A stretch of DNA of 64,000 bases, taken from an uncultured Selenomonadaceae bacterium (GTDB taxonomy: Bacteria > Bacillota > Negativicutes > Selenomonadales > Selenomonadaceae). A program made the position numbers and the translations under genes. Below the pieces are notes generated by a model, which saw only the letters and a list, made by a program, of their open reading frames with translations, was not told the DNA's origin and searched no databases. Where the stretch lies: the NCBI GenBank assembly GCA_905233135.1, contig CAJOCQ010000008.1, positions 1-64,000 on the forward strand. Direction: 5' to 3'. Positions 51,206 to 60,225 of this stretch are shown here, piece by piece (position 1 is the stretch's first letter; the number at the start of each line of letters is the position of its first letter).

Positions 51206-52654
51206 TTATTTAGCCATTAATTTTTCGTAAAGTGCTTTGTATTCGCGGGCAGATTCAGTCCAGCTGTAATCGCTGTTCATAGCATTTGAAACGATTTGCA
51301 GCCAAATTTCAAAATTGCCGTAAGTGCTGAGCGCACGCTTTAAAGCGTACATCATTTCGTGCGCGTTGTAGTTGGAGAAGACAAAGCCGTTGCCTTCTTT
51401 TTCGTACTTGTCGTATTGGTGTACGGTATCTTTTAAGCCGCCCGTTTCACGAACAACGGGAGCCGCGCCGTAACGCATAGCAATAAGTTGTCCAATTCCG
51501 CAAGGTTCATAATTCGACGGCATCAAGAAAATATCTGACGCGCCGTAAATTCTCTGCGCAAGTTCGTTCGAGAAATAAATATTGGTAGAAACTTTTTGCG
51601 GGAAACGCCACTGCAAGCCTTTAAACCAATCTTCGTAAACTTTATCGCCCGTGCCGAGCAATACAAATTGGAAGTCTTCGTGCTGTAAAAGTTCGTCCAT
51701 CATTCTAACAACTAAATCTAAACCTTTTGCAGCAACAAGGCGCGTAACCATTGAAACAACAGGAACTTTTCTATTTTGCGGCAAGCCCAAAATTTCTTGC
51801 AGTTTAATTTTGTTATCGCCCTTGCGTTCAAAAGCGTTAAAGGCGTCCGAACTGTCATATTGCACGAAGAGATTTTTATCGGTTGCAGGGTTATAAACGT
51901 CATAGTCGATACCGTTTACAATGCCGTACAAATCGTCTTTGCGGGCACGGAGCAAGCCGTCAAGGTGTTCGCCGAAATATTCATATTGAATTTCTTGAGC
52001 GTAAGTTTTGCTGACGGTTGAAACGTAATCTGCGTAGATAATGCCGCCCTTCATAAAGTTTACCGCGTCATAAAATTCCAAGTCGCCGTTGTTGAAATAT
52101 TTCCAATCGAGCCCCAAAACGTCGCCCATAACGTCCTTCGGGAAAACGCCTTGATATTTCAAATTATGAATTGTGTACAGTGTTTTAATATTGGCGTAGC
52201 GTTCATCGCCCATATGTTCGAGTTTCAAGAAAACGGGAACAAGTGCGCTTTGCCAATCGTTGCAGTTGATAACGTCGGGGAAAAAGTCAATAGCCGGCAA
52301 GCAGTTAAGAATTGCGCGGCAGAAGAAAGAAAATCTTTCTGCGTCGTCGTCGTAGCCGTAAAGCCCTTCACGGTAATAATATTCTTCGTTATCTACAAAA
52401 TAGAAAGTCAAGCCGTCAATTTCGTATTTATCGATACCGACATATTTTGTACGCCACGATACGGGAATTGTACCGTCGTAAACGTGTTCCATTTTGTTGC
52501 GAAATTCTTCCTTGATTTTGCCAAATTTCGGCATAATAACGCGCACGTCAACGCCTTGTTGCTTGAGAGCTTTTGGCAGGGAGCCTGCAACGTCAGCCAA
52601 GCCGCCCGTTTTTACGAACGGATTAGCTTCAGATGCTACGTAAAGAACTTTCAT
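51206..52654 (-). CDS. glgA: Glycogen synthase
   Basis: A 482-residue GT5 enzyme that extends alpha-1,4-glucan chains from ADP-glucose. The ADP-glucose motif KTGGLADV lies near the N-terminus, the inter-domain MVTRLVAAKGLDL in the middle, and the C-terminal domain has PSNYEPCGIGQLIAMRYG with the catalytic Glu. The ATG at 52654 follows GGAGG. It lies downstream of the small basic ORF and glgB, in the leftward glycogen cluster. Confidence 0.96.
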   Translation of the reverse strand: MKVLYVASEANPFVKTGGLADVAGSLPKALKQQGVDVRVIMPKFGKIKEEFRNKMEHVYDGTIPVSWRTKYVGIDKYEIDGLTFYFVDNEEYYYREGLYGYDDDAERFSFFCRAILNCLPAIDFFPDVINCNDWQSALVPVFLKLEHMGDERYANIKTLYTIHNLKYQGVFPKDVMGDVLGLDWKYFNNGDLEFYDAVNFMKGGIIYADYVSTVSKTYAQEIQYEYFGEHLDGLLRARKDDLYGIVNGIDYDVYNPATDKNLFVQYDSSDAFNAFERKGDNKIKLQEILGLPQNRKVPVVSMVTRLVAAKGLDLVVRMMDELLQHEDFQFVLLGTGDKVYEDWFKGLQWRFPQKVSTNIYFSNELAQRIYGASDIFLMPSNYEPCGIGQLIAMRYGAAPVVRETGGLKDTVHQYDKYEKEGNGFVFSNYNAHEMMYALKRALSTYGNFEIWLQIVSNAMNSDYSWTESAREYKALYEKLMAK

Positions 52655-52721
52655 ATTAATATCCCTCCGTGAAAAAATTTTTAGTTAAGCCGAATTTTTT
52701 TCGACAATGAAATTTCAAAAA

Positions 52722-52985
52722 TTAACAAGCGGCGCGTTTATTGGGTTCTTCGCCGACAGCAAATTTTCTAGTTTTGCCCGCCTCACGTTTAAAGCGGGAA
52801 AAATCTTTTTGCGCTTCGGTTAATTTTGGACGCCCGCGTCTTTTTTTAGTTTCGTTGCTTAATTTTAATTCATTTTCTTCAGTAAAGTCAATCGAAGTTA
52901 AAACATTTCCCGCTTGAATAGTTTTGATTGACGAAATAAAATGCATTGAATCAAGCCCCAAAGAATCAATTACTTTTGCCGGCAT
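52722..52985 (-). CDS. Small basic protein with AT-hook-like motif
   Basis: An 87-residue protein overlapping the end of glgB by 20 bases. It has a KKRRGRPKLTEAQ stretch that resembles an AT-hook and a Lys/Arg-rich C-terminus. The ATG at 52985 (MPAKVIDSLG) has only a weak GCGAAG ribosome site, so translation may depend on coupling with glgB. I do not recognise a family. Its position between glgB and glgA makes it a possible accessory of the glycogen genes, but no function can be assigned. Confidence 0.5.
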   Translation of the reverse strand: MPAKVIDSLGLDSMHFISSIKTIQAGNVLTSIDFTEENELKLSNETKKRRGRPKLTEAQKDFSRFKREAGKTRKFAVGEEPNKRAAC

Positions 52986-54903
52986 CTTCGCGTTTATGTT
53001 TAAGGTAGATAGTAGCAAGCGGCGGGACGCGAATTTCAATCGACTGTGCGCGGTTATGCCAAGCAACATCTTGAGCCCAAAGGTCGCCTTCATTTTTTAC
53101 GCCGCTGCCGCCGAATTCTTCATTGTCGGAATTGAAAACTTCGACGTACGCGCCCTTGTCGGGGACGCCGATTCTGTAGCCGATACGAACTTCAGGCGTA
53201 AAGTTGCAAACTGCAATAATATAATCTTCGCTGTCTTTCGCCTTGCGAATGAATGAAACAACGCTGTTATCGTTATCGTTCGGGTCAATCCATTGGAAGC
53301 CATTCCAGTCAAAATCAATCTGCCAAAAAGCTTTATTGTCGCAGTAGAATTTATTCAATGCCTGCGAATATTTTTGCATTTGAGTATGTTTTTCGTACTG
53401 TTCGACTAAGTGCCAATCCAAGCTGTCATTTTCATTCCATTCAATGAATTGTCCGTATTCGCCGCCCATAAACAAAAGTTTCTTGCCGGGATGAGCCATC
53501 CAATAACCGAAGAATCCGCGCAGCCCTGCAAATTTCTGCCAATAATCGCCCGGCATTTTTTCAATCAAAGAGCATTTGCCGTGAACAACTTCATCATGAC
53601 TAAGCGGCAAGATAAAGTTTTCTGAAAAAGCGTACATAAACGAGAAAGTAACTTTGTCATGGTTCCATTTTCTGTAAATCGGATCAAGGCTGACATATTT
53701 GAGCATATCGTTCATCCAGCCCATATTCCATTTGTAGTTGAAACCGAGCCCGCCCATATAAACAGGCTTTGAAATTAAAGGCCAATCAGTGGATTCTTCA
53801 GCCATCATTAAGGCGTTGGGGTGATATTTGAAAACTGCCTCGTTAAGGTTTTTAATAAATTCAATAGCTTCAAGGTTGCCTGTATCGCCGTATTTATTGG
53901 GCGTCCATTCGCCTTCTTCGCGCCCAAAATTCAGGTACAGCATATTTGCAACGCCGTCAATTCTCAAGCCGTCAATATGATATTCTTCAAACCAGAAAAG
54001 CGCGTTGGAAATTAAAAAGCTGTGAACTTCTGTGCGCCCGTAGTCAAAATTGATTGTACCCCAGCCCTTGTTGTCTGCAAGTTGCGGGTTATCGGATTCA
54101 TAAAGGTTAGTACCGTCGAATTCGCGCAGACCTTCATTATTTTTGCAGAAATGACCGGGTACCCAGTCCATAATGACGCCTATACCGTTTTTGTGCGCGG
54201 TTTCAATGAAATAACGGAAATCATCAGGCTCGCCGTAACGGCTGGTTGCCGCGTAGTAGCCCGTTGTTTGATAGCCCCATGAACCGTCGAAGGGGTGTTC
54301 CGTCATCGGCATAAATTCAATATGGGTATAGTTCATTTTCTTGACGTAGGGAATTAAACGCTCGGCAAGTTCGCGGTACGATAAATAAACGTCGTCAACG
54401 TCACTGTTGCCGCGCCCTTTACGTTGCCAAGAGCCCGCGTGCACTTCATAAATTAACATTGGGCGGCTATAGGAAGATTCTTTGGATTTAGCTTCCATAT
54501 ATTCGCCGTCGCCCCATTGATAATTTTCCATATTGTAAAGACGGGAAGCGGTATTAGGTTTTCTTTCGCAGAAGAAGCCGTAAGGATCCGCTTTTAAAAT
54601 GTGCGGACCGCCCCATTGCGGCTCAATGGCGTATTTGTATTTATCGCCCTGTTTCAAGCCTTCAATAAAAATTTCCCAAGTTTCGCCGTCGCCGAGACGA
54701 ATCATTTTATGAACGCGCGTATCCCAATTATTGAAATCGCCGACAACGCTTACAGATTTAGCATTTTTCGCCCAAACGGCAAAGCGAACGCCCTTTTTGC
54801 CTTCGTGTTCGATAAAGTGCGCGCCGAGCATTTCGTAAGCGTGAAAATTTGTTCCTTGATGGAATAAATATAAATCATATTCGCTGAGTGCGGAAGTTTT
54901 CAC
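52966..54903 (-). CDS. glgB: 1,4-alpha-glucan branching enzyme
   Basis: A 645-residue GH13 branching enzyme that forms alpha-1,6 branches in glycogen. An N-terminal CBM48 region (VRFAVWAKNAKSVSVVGDFNNW) precedes the catalytic barrel with DGLRIDGVANML (nucleophile Asp), MAEEST (Glu) and LPLSHDEVVHG (Asp). The C-terminal beta domain ends at about residue 640. The start is GTG at 54903, nine bases after AGGAGG. It lies 51 bases downstream of glgP. Confidence 0.96.
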   Translation of the reverse strand: MKTSALSEYDLYLFHQGTNFHAYEMLGAHFIEHEGKKGVRFAVWAKNAKSVSVVGDFNNWDTRVHKMIRLGDGETWEIFIEGLKQGDKYKYAIEPQWGGPHILKADPYGFFCERKPNTASRLYNMENYQWGDGEYMEAKSKESSYSRPMLIYEVHAGSWQRKGRGNSDVDDVYLSYRELAERLIPYVKKMNYTHIEFMPMTEHPFDGSWGYQTTGYYAATSRYGEPDDFRYFIETAHKNGIGVIMDWVPGHFCKNNEGLREFDGTNLYESDNPQLADNKGWGTINFDYGRTEVHSFLISNALFWFEEYHIDGLRIDGVANMLYLNFGREEGEWTPNKYGDTGNLEAIEFIKNLNEAVFKYHPNALMMAEESTDWPLISKPVYMGGLGFNYKWNMGWMNDMLKYVSLDPIYRKWNHDKVTFSFMYAFSENFILPLSHDEVVHGKCSLIEKMPGDYWQKFAGLRGFFGYWMAHPGKKLLFMGGEYGQFIEWNENDSLDWHLVEQYEKHTQMQKYSQALNKFYCDNKAFWQIDFDWNGFQWIDPNDNDNSVVSFIRKAKDSEDYIIAVCNFTPEVRIGYRIGVPDKGAYVEVFNSDNEEFGGSGVKNEGDLWAQDVAWHNRAQSIEIRVPPLATIYLKHKREDAGKSN

Positions 54904-54954
54904 AGAGTTAATCCTCCTTTGGTATGTGTTAGGAAAATTTTTACAATTCCCTAA

Positions 54955-57420
54955 TTACTGGATTTTGCAGGGTACGATGCTCCAAATATCGTCCGCGTAT
55001 TCGTCAATGGTTCTGTCAGACGAGAAACGCGCCGAATTTGCAATATTAACGGCGGCGGAGCGGAGCCAGCCGATTCTGTCTTGATAACGCGCGTAAATTT
55101 CGCTGTGCGCGTCAATGTAGGCGTTGAAGTCTTTCAAAATGAAAAATTCGTCGCCGCCTTGAATAAGATAATCGCGCAGGGATTGGAAATTCCCGTACGT
55201 GCCGTCAGTCAATTTGTTGACAACGATTTTAACATTGTTGTTATTGTTGTATTCGTTCCAAGCTGAATATTCGCCTGTTTCATAGTAGCGAAGAACTTCG
55301 CCCGCCTTCAAGCCGAAAATAACAATATTATCGTCGCCTACAGCTTCCCTAATTTCAACGTTTGCGCCGTCAAGCGTTCCTAAAGTAATTGCGCCGTTCA
55401 TCATAAATTTCATATTGCCTGTACCTGACGCTTCTTTTGACGCGGTAGAAATTTGCTCTGAAACATCGGCGGCGGGGTAAACAATTTCGCCAATCGACAC
55501 GCCGAAATTTTCAATGAAGACAACTTTTAACTTGCCTTTAATCGACGGGTCATTATTGACTTTCGCGGCAACCGCCAAAATTAATCTGATAGTTTCTTTA
55601 GCAATAAAATAACCGGGCGCGGCTTTTCCGCCGAAGAAATAAGTTGTTGCGGGCGGATTGTAGCTCGGGTCATTCTTCAATTTTTCGTACTGCCAAATAA
55701 TATGCAAAATGTTCATTAATTGGCGTTTGTAGGAGTGAATACGTTTAACTTGAATATCAAAAAGTGTATCGGGGTCAACGTCAATATCATTATGTTTTTT
55801 AACGTAATTTGCAAGTGCAACTTTGCGCAGGTGTTTAATTCTGCCGAGTTCTTCCAAAACCAATCTGTCATCAACCGCCTCATTAAGCAAGTCAAGCTGT
55901 TCGGGGTGTCTGTGCCAAATTCGACTTCCAATAGTATTATCAATCAAATTTGCAAGTTCGGGATTTGCGCCCATTAACCAGCGGCGGTGCGTAATACCGT
56001 TAGTTTTGTTGTTGAACATACGCGGCCAATATTCGTAAAAGTCATGCAAAGTTGTTGACTTCAAAATTTCAGAATGTATTCTTGCAACGCCGTTTACAGA
56101 ATGTGAACCGACAATAGCAAGACGCGCCATATGAACTTCGCCGTTTTCAATAATCGACATTGCGCGGAGTTTATCAACATTGCCGGGATAACGCGCCTTG
56201 ACGTATTCGACGTGGCGGCGGTTGATTTCTTCAATAATCATATAAATTCGCGGCAAGAGCGGCTTGAACATATCGACAGGCCAACGCTCCAACGCTTCAG
56301 GCATAATTGTATGATTGGTATAAGCCATTGTATTTCTTGTGATAACCCAAGCTTCATTCCATTCCAAATTATACTCATCAACCAAAAGGCGCATCAATTC
56401 TGCAACGCATAACGCGGGGTGCGTGTCGTTAATGTGAATAGCAATTTTTTTGTCAAATTCACGAATATTAAAACCTGAGCGTACGAAATGACGGACGATA
56501 GATTGAACGCCTGCAGAAACCATAAAGTATTCTTGAATCAAGCGCATTCTGCGCCCTTCATGCGAACTGTCATCGGGATAAAGATATTGCGTGATACTTT
56601 CAACAAAATTTCTGTAGTCATTTTTAGCTTTTAATTGTTCGTGCGTCAACATTCCGTAATCAGAAAAATCGCGGTTTACTTCAGCATTCCAAAGGCGCAA
56701 AGTGTTTACTGTTTTGTTGTGATAGCCGACAATCGGCACATCGTAGGGAACAGCCATAACAACCATAGCGTCTTCGTGAACAAGTTTCAAAGAGCCGTCG
56801 CCCTGTTCTTTCATGTAGGCGTTGCCGTTGAATTTTACGTTAATAGATTTATCCGGTTTGCGGTATTCCCAAGCAAAACCGTCGCGGAGCCAATTATCGG
56901 GAATTTCAACCTGTTGCCCGCGCATAATTTTTTGTTCAAAAAGCCCGTACTGATAACGAATACTGCAACCATGACCCGGCAAACGGTGCGCTGCCAATGA
57001 ATCAATAAAACAAGCGGCAAGTCTTCCCAAGCCGCCGTTGCCCAATCCTGCGTCAGGTTCTTCTTCAATGGCGTCATCCAAATTTAAATTCAAATCTTCC
57101 ATAACTTCCCTAAAAGCTTCATCGATACCGAGATTGATTAAATTGGATTTTAAAAGACGCCCCATCAAAAATTCAATGGAGAAATAATAAACCTGTTTAA
57201 CTTGCCTATCCATATAGGCTTTGTTGGTTTTAATCCAGTTTTCAGAAATAATTTGTTTAGCTACAGCTGCAACGGTTTTATAAATATCGTTCATCGGCAG
57301 TTCGGAAATATCGCGCCCGAACATAATATGAGCCGAGCTGATAAAACGATTTTTCAGATTTTCTTTAAGTTTCTCATATTCCTTGCTGACTGCGGCTTTT
57401 TTGTCAATTTCTTTTGCCAA
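54955..57420 (-). CDS. glgP: Glycogen/maltodextrin phosphorylase
   Basis: An 821-residue GT35 phosphorylase that releases glucose-1-phosphate from glycogen. The N-terminal part has DAGLGNGGLGRLAACFIDS; the PLP lysine lies in EASGTGNMKFMMNGA, followed by GTLDGANVEI. The start is TTG at 57420, after AGGAGG; the longer frame to 57456 reads through the ribosome site. It lies between glgD and glgB, with a 201-base gap to glgD that shows no clear promoter. Confidence 0.96.
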   Translation of the reverse strand: MAKEIDKKAAVSKEYEKLKENLKNRFISSAHIMFGRDISELPMNDIYKTVAAVAKQIISENWIKTNKAYMDRQVKQVYYFSIEFLMGRLLKSNLINLGIDEAFREVMEDLNLNLDDAIEEEPDAGLGNGGLGRLAACFIDSLAAHRLPGHGCSIRYQYGLFEQKIMRGQQVEIPDNWLRDGFAWEYRKPDKSINVKFNGNAYMKEQGDGSLKLVHEDAMVVMAVPYDVPIVGYHNKTVNTLRLWNAEVNRDFSDYGMLTHEQLKAKNDYRNFVESITQYLYPDDSSHEGRRMRLIQEYFMVSAGVQSIVRHFVRSGFNIREFDKKIAIHINDTHPALCVAELMRLLVDEYNLEWNEAWVITRNTMAYTNHTIMPEALERWPVDMFKPLLPRIYMIIEEINRRHVEYVKARYPGNVDKLRAMSIIENGEVHMARLAIVGSHSVNGVARIHSEILKSTTLHDFYEYWPRMFNNKTNGITHRRWLMGANPELANLIDNTIGSRIWHRHPEQLDLLNEAVDDRLVLEELGRIKHLRKVALANYVKKHNDIDVDPDTLFDIQVKRIHSYKRQLMNILHIIWQYEKLKNDPSYNPPATTYFFGGKAAPGYFIAKETIRLILAVAAKVNNDPSIKGKLKVVFIENFGVSIGEIVYPAADVSEQISTASKEASGTGNMKFMMNGAITLGTLDGANVEIREAVGDDNIVIFGLKAGEVLRYYETGEYSAWNEYNNNNNVKIVVNKLTDGTYGNFQSLRDYLIQGGDEFFILKDFNAYIDAHSEIYARYQDRIGWLRSAAVNIANSARFSSDRTIDEYADDIWSIVPCKIQ

Positions 57421-57621
57421 ACAGAAACCCTCCTTAAAAAATTTATTTCGCCGCACAATGTGAGGAAGAGAATAATAATGCGAGCGATTTTAAAAAATCA
57501 TAAAAAGTGGCGAATTTCCACAGCCGAGCCAAATTATTTCTCGTCGGTAAAAATCCGCCGCCTTTCATTTTCATATAGAATTACTCAACAACATTTTGGT
57601 TGAGATTAAAAATTTTTCAGA

Positions 57622-58731
57622 TTAAACGCGAGCATTCTTTGTGATGATGTAAGGGAAAGCTTCAACGCCTTTTAACCAGCGGTTCTTTGTAATCATAACA
57701 TTTTTATCACAAATAATATTTTCGACGCGTGCGCCTTCTTCGACTTGGCAACGTTGCATTAAGATACAATCTTTGACAACTGCGCCCTTTTCGACTTTGA
57801 CGCCTCTGAAAATAATTGAATTTTCGACTCTGCCGCGAATTATGCAACCGTTGGCAATGAGTGAATTTTTAACTTCAGCAGTATCTTTGTATTGAACGGG
57901 AACTTCATCCTTAACTTTTGTGAAAATCGGGCGTTCTTTGTTCATAAAGAGTTCAGCCCAAATTTCGGGGTTAAGGCAATCGCGGTTAGCTTTGTAGTAA
58001 GCTTCGGTTGAATTGATACGCGCAACGTAGCCTTTGTGTTCGTAGGCAGAAATTTTTTGTTCTTGGGCGTGTCTCATAATACCGTCAATCAAGAAATCTT
58101 GTCCGCCGCGTTCATAGGTGGAGCGAACGATATAAGCGAAAGTAGGAACGGGCATAAGGTACGCGCTTAAAACTGCTTTATGCCCTTTTTTAACGCCGTT
58201 AGTTTCTGCAAGGTCAGTAACAACGCCGTTTGTACTTGTTTCAATGACAACTGTTTTGCCAGGTTTATCAACGTCAACAGTTTTATAAATCATTGTAATA
58301 TCTGCGCCGCTTTTTTTGTGAAAGTCAAGGACTTCTTTAAAATCGATATTGTAAACGTAGCTGCCGTTGACGAAGAGTACATATTTTTTATCGCTTAATT
58401 CTGCGAAGTCAAGGTTGGCGTAAATATCTTTCAAATCGCCTTTTCTTGCGTCAGTGCCGGGCAAAGCTGCGGGCAGGTAGGTTAAGCCGTCGCGGCGGCG
58501 TGCCAAATCCCAATCTTTACCGGAGCGGATATGGTCAAGAATTGCGCGGGAATAATCGGGCAACATAAGCCCTACGCTGTTAATTCCCGAATTAATCATA
58601 TTTGACAGAGAGAAGTCAACGACGCGATAACGTCCCGCAAACGGCAGAGCCTCTACCGCACGAGTTGCCGCGAGCTCTCTGATTAAGTCATTACTTTCTT
58701 GAAGATTTACAATCCCCACTACTGTTTTCAA
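57622..58731 (-). CDS. glgD: GlgD, ADP-glucose pyrophosphorylase-like subunit
   Basis: A 369-residue paralog of GlgC that in Bacillota forms a heteromer and modulates the enzyme. The nucleotidyltransferase fold is present (RYRVVDFSLSNMINSGI) with a left-handed beta-helix tail, but the N-terminal GGxGxRL loop for the substrate is lost (VGIVNLQESNDLI), so it is probably catalytically weak or inactive. The start is TTG at 58731 after GGAGG. It is 66 bases downstream of glgC. Confidence 0.95.
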   Translation of the reverse strand: MKTVVGIVNLQESNDLIRELAATRAVEALPFAGRYRVVDFSLSNMINSGINSVGLMLPDYSRAILDHIRSGKDWDLARRRDGLTYLPAALPGTDARKGDLKDIYANLDFAELSDKKYVLFVNGSYVYNIDFKEVLDFHKKSGADITMIYKTVDVDKPGKTVVIETSTNGVVTDLAETNGVKKGHKAVLSAYLMPVPTFAYIVRSTYERGGQDFLIDGIMRHAQEQKISAYEHKGYVARINSTEAYYKANRDCLNPEIWAELFMNKERPIFTKVKDEVPVQYKDTAEVKNSLIANGCIIRGRVENSIIFRGVKVEKGAVVKDCILMQRCQVEEGARVENIICDKNVMITKNRWLKGVEAFPYIITKNARV

Positions 58732-58797
58732 TGCAGAGCACCTCCTGTTTTTTTAGGGAAGAGTGGAAAGGGAATAGGGAAAAGTCCCATTTTTCCA

Positions 58798-59928
58798 TTA
58801 ACCGACAACTTCATTTTCAGCTACAACGGAAATTTCGCCTTCTTTGCCTTCGACTTTGGCATTGGCTTTAATGGTAACGTCCTGTGCGAGAATAGCATAA
58901 TTGACAATCGCGCCGTCTTCGATAACCGTACCCGGGAAGATAACAGAATTTGTAACTTTTGCGCCTTTGCCGACGGTTGCGCCCGGGAAAATTACGGAAT
59001 GTTCAACTTCGCCGAGAATCTTTGCGCCTTCGCTGATCATTGCGCGTTTAACGCTTGCATCGGGTCCTACATAGTGCGGCGGCATTGAGGGATTTGAAGA
59101 ATAAATTTTCCAATCGCCGTTGAGTTCAAAAGGCGGAGTATCTTCCAACAAATCCATATTCGCAAGCCAAAGGCTTTCAATCGTTCCGACGTCTTTCCAG
59201 TAGCCGTCAAAAGCATAAGAAAACATTCTTGCGCCGTCATTTAACATTTTCGGAATTAAATCGTTGCCGAAATCGTGGCTTGAATTTTCATTTTCGCCGT
59301 CTTCGAGTAAATATTTTTTCAAGAATGAAGTTGTAAAAATATAAATACCCATTGACGCCAAATTGGATTTAGGTTCTTTCGGTTTTTCCTGAAATTCTAC
59401 AATGCGCCCTGTTTCTTTGTCAGTAGCCATAATACCGAAACGCGGAGCTTCTTCCCAAGGAACTTCAAAAACGCCAATGGTAACATCTGCATTGTTGTTT
59501 TTGTGCGCTTCAAGCATCCAAGCATAATTCATTGTGTAAATATGGTCGCCTGAAAGAATAATGATATACTCGGGGTCAACCAAATCAATGAAATTTAAAT
59601 TTTGGTAAACTGCATCAGCGGTGCCGCGATACCAATCGCCGCCTTTTTCACGTGCATAGGGCGGAAGTACGAATAAGCCGCCACCTGTACGATCCAAATC
59701 CCAAGAAGTGCCCGAGCCGAGATAACTGTGAAGTTCAAACGGTTTATACTGCGTGGCAATACCAACTTTGTTAATCCCGGAATTTACGCAGTTGGAGAGC
59801 GGAAAATCGATAATGCGATATTTGCCGCCGAAAGGAACAGCAGGTTTTGCAACGGTTTTCGTCAACGCTTTTAATCTGGAACCCTGCCCGCCGGCGAGGA
59901 TCATTCCCAGACATTCAGTTTTTCTCAT
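58798..59928 (-). CDS. glgC: Glucose-1-phosphate adenylyltransferase
   Basis: A 376-residue enzyme that makes ADP-glucose from ATP and glucose-1-phosphate, the committed step of glycogen synthesis. It has [34 protein letters not shown], and [10 protein letters not shown]. The C-terminal left-handed beta-helix carries the allosteric interface. The ATG at 59928 follows GAGGAGG; a longer frame to 59967 is rejected. First gene of the leftward glycogen cluster and divergent from the lactate permease gene. Confidence 0.96.
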   Translation of the reverse strand: MRKTECLGMILAGGQGSRLKALTKTVAKPAVPFGGKYRIIDFPLSNCVNSGINKVGIATQYKPFELHSYLGSGTSWDLDRTGGGLFVLPPYAREKGGDWYRGTADAVYQNLNFIDLVDPEYIIILSGDHIYTMNYAWMLEAHKNNNADVTIGVFEVPWEEAPRFGIMATDKETGRIVEFQEKPKEPKSNLASMGIYIFTTSFLKKYLLEDGENENSSHDFGNDLIPKMLNDGARMFSYAFDGYWKDVGTIESLWLANMDLLEDTPPFELNGDWKIYSSNPSMPPHYVGPDASVKRAMISEGAKILGEVEHSVIFPGATVGKGAKVTNSVIFPGTVIEDGAIVNYAILAQDVTIKANAKVEGKEGEISVVAENEVVG

Positions 59929-60082
59929 GAAAAAAAACCTCCTCGTTACTAAGAATACACTTTTCAACGTACTGCAACGCTGAATTTGACTTTGTTTTGA
60001 GTTTCAATTTCTACGCACAATTTAAAATTCCTGCCGAAAATTTCAGAAAAAACTTTTTTTAATTTCTGAAAATAAGCGGGAA

Positions 60083-60141
60083 GTAGTGAGATAGGGGGAT
60101 AGTAAAAACTATAACACTACACCGCTAACACACTATCACAC
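60083..60141. terminator. Imperfect hairpin of simple words
   Basis: A purine-rich arm (GTAGTGAGATAGGGGGATAGT) is followed by a pyrimidine-rich return arm (ACTATAACACTACACCGCTA and on). It lies in the 297-base gap between divergent glgC and lldP. It may insulate the two promoters. The pairing has several mismatches. Confidence 0.35.
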
Positions 60142-60157
60142 TAAAATTAATTCCTGC

Positions 60158-60186
60158 TTGAAATTATCGCCTCTTCTGTATAAAAT
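60158..60186 (+). promoter_or_regulatory. Lactate permease promoter
   Basis: TTGAAA (60158-60163), 17-bp spacer, TAAAAT (60181-60186), about 40 bases before the start codon. Confidence 0.65.
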
Positions 60187-60225
60187 ATTCAAAAAATTTA
60201 AATTTGGAAGGGACGGGGAATTTTT

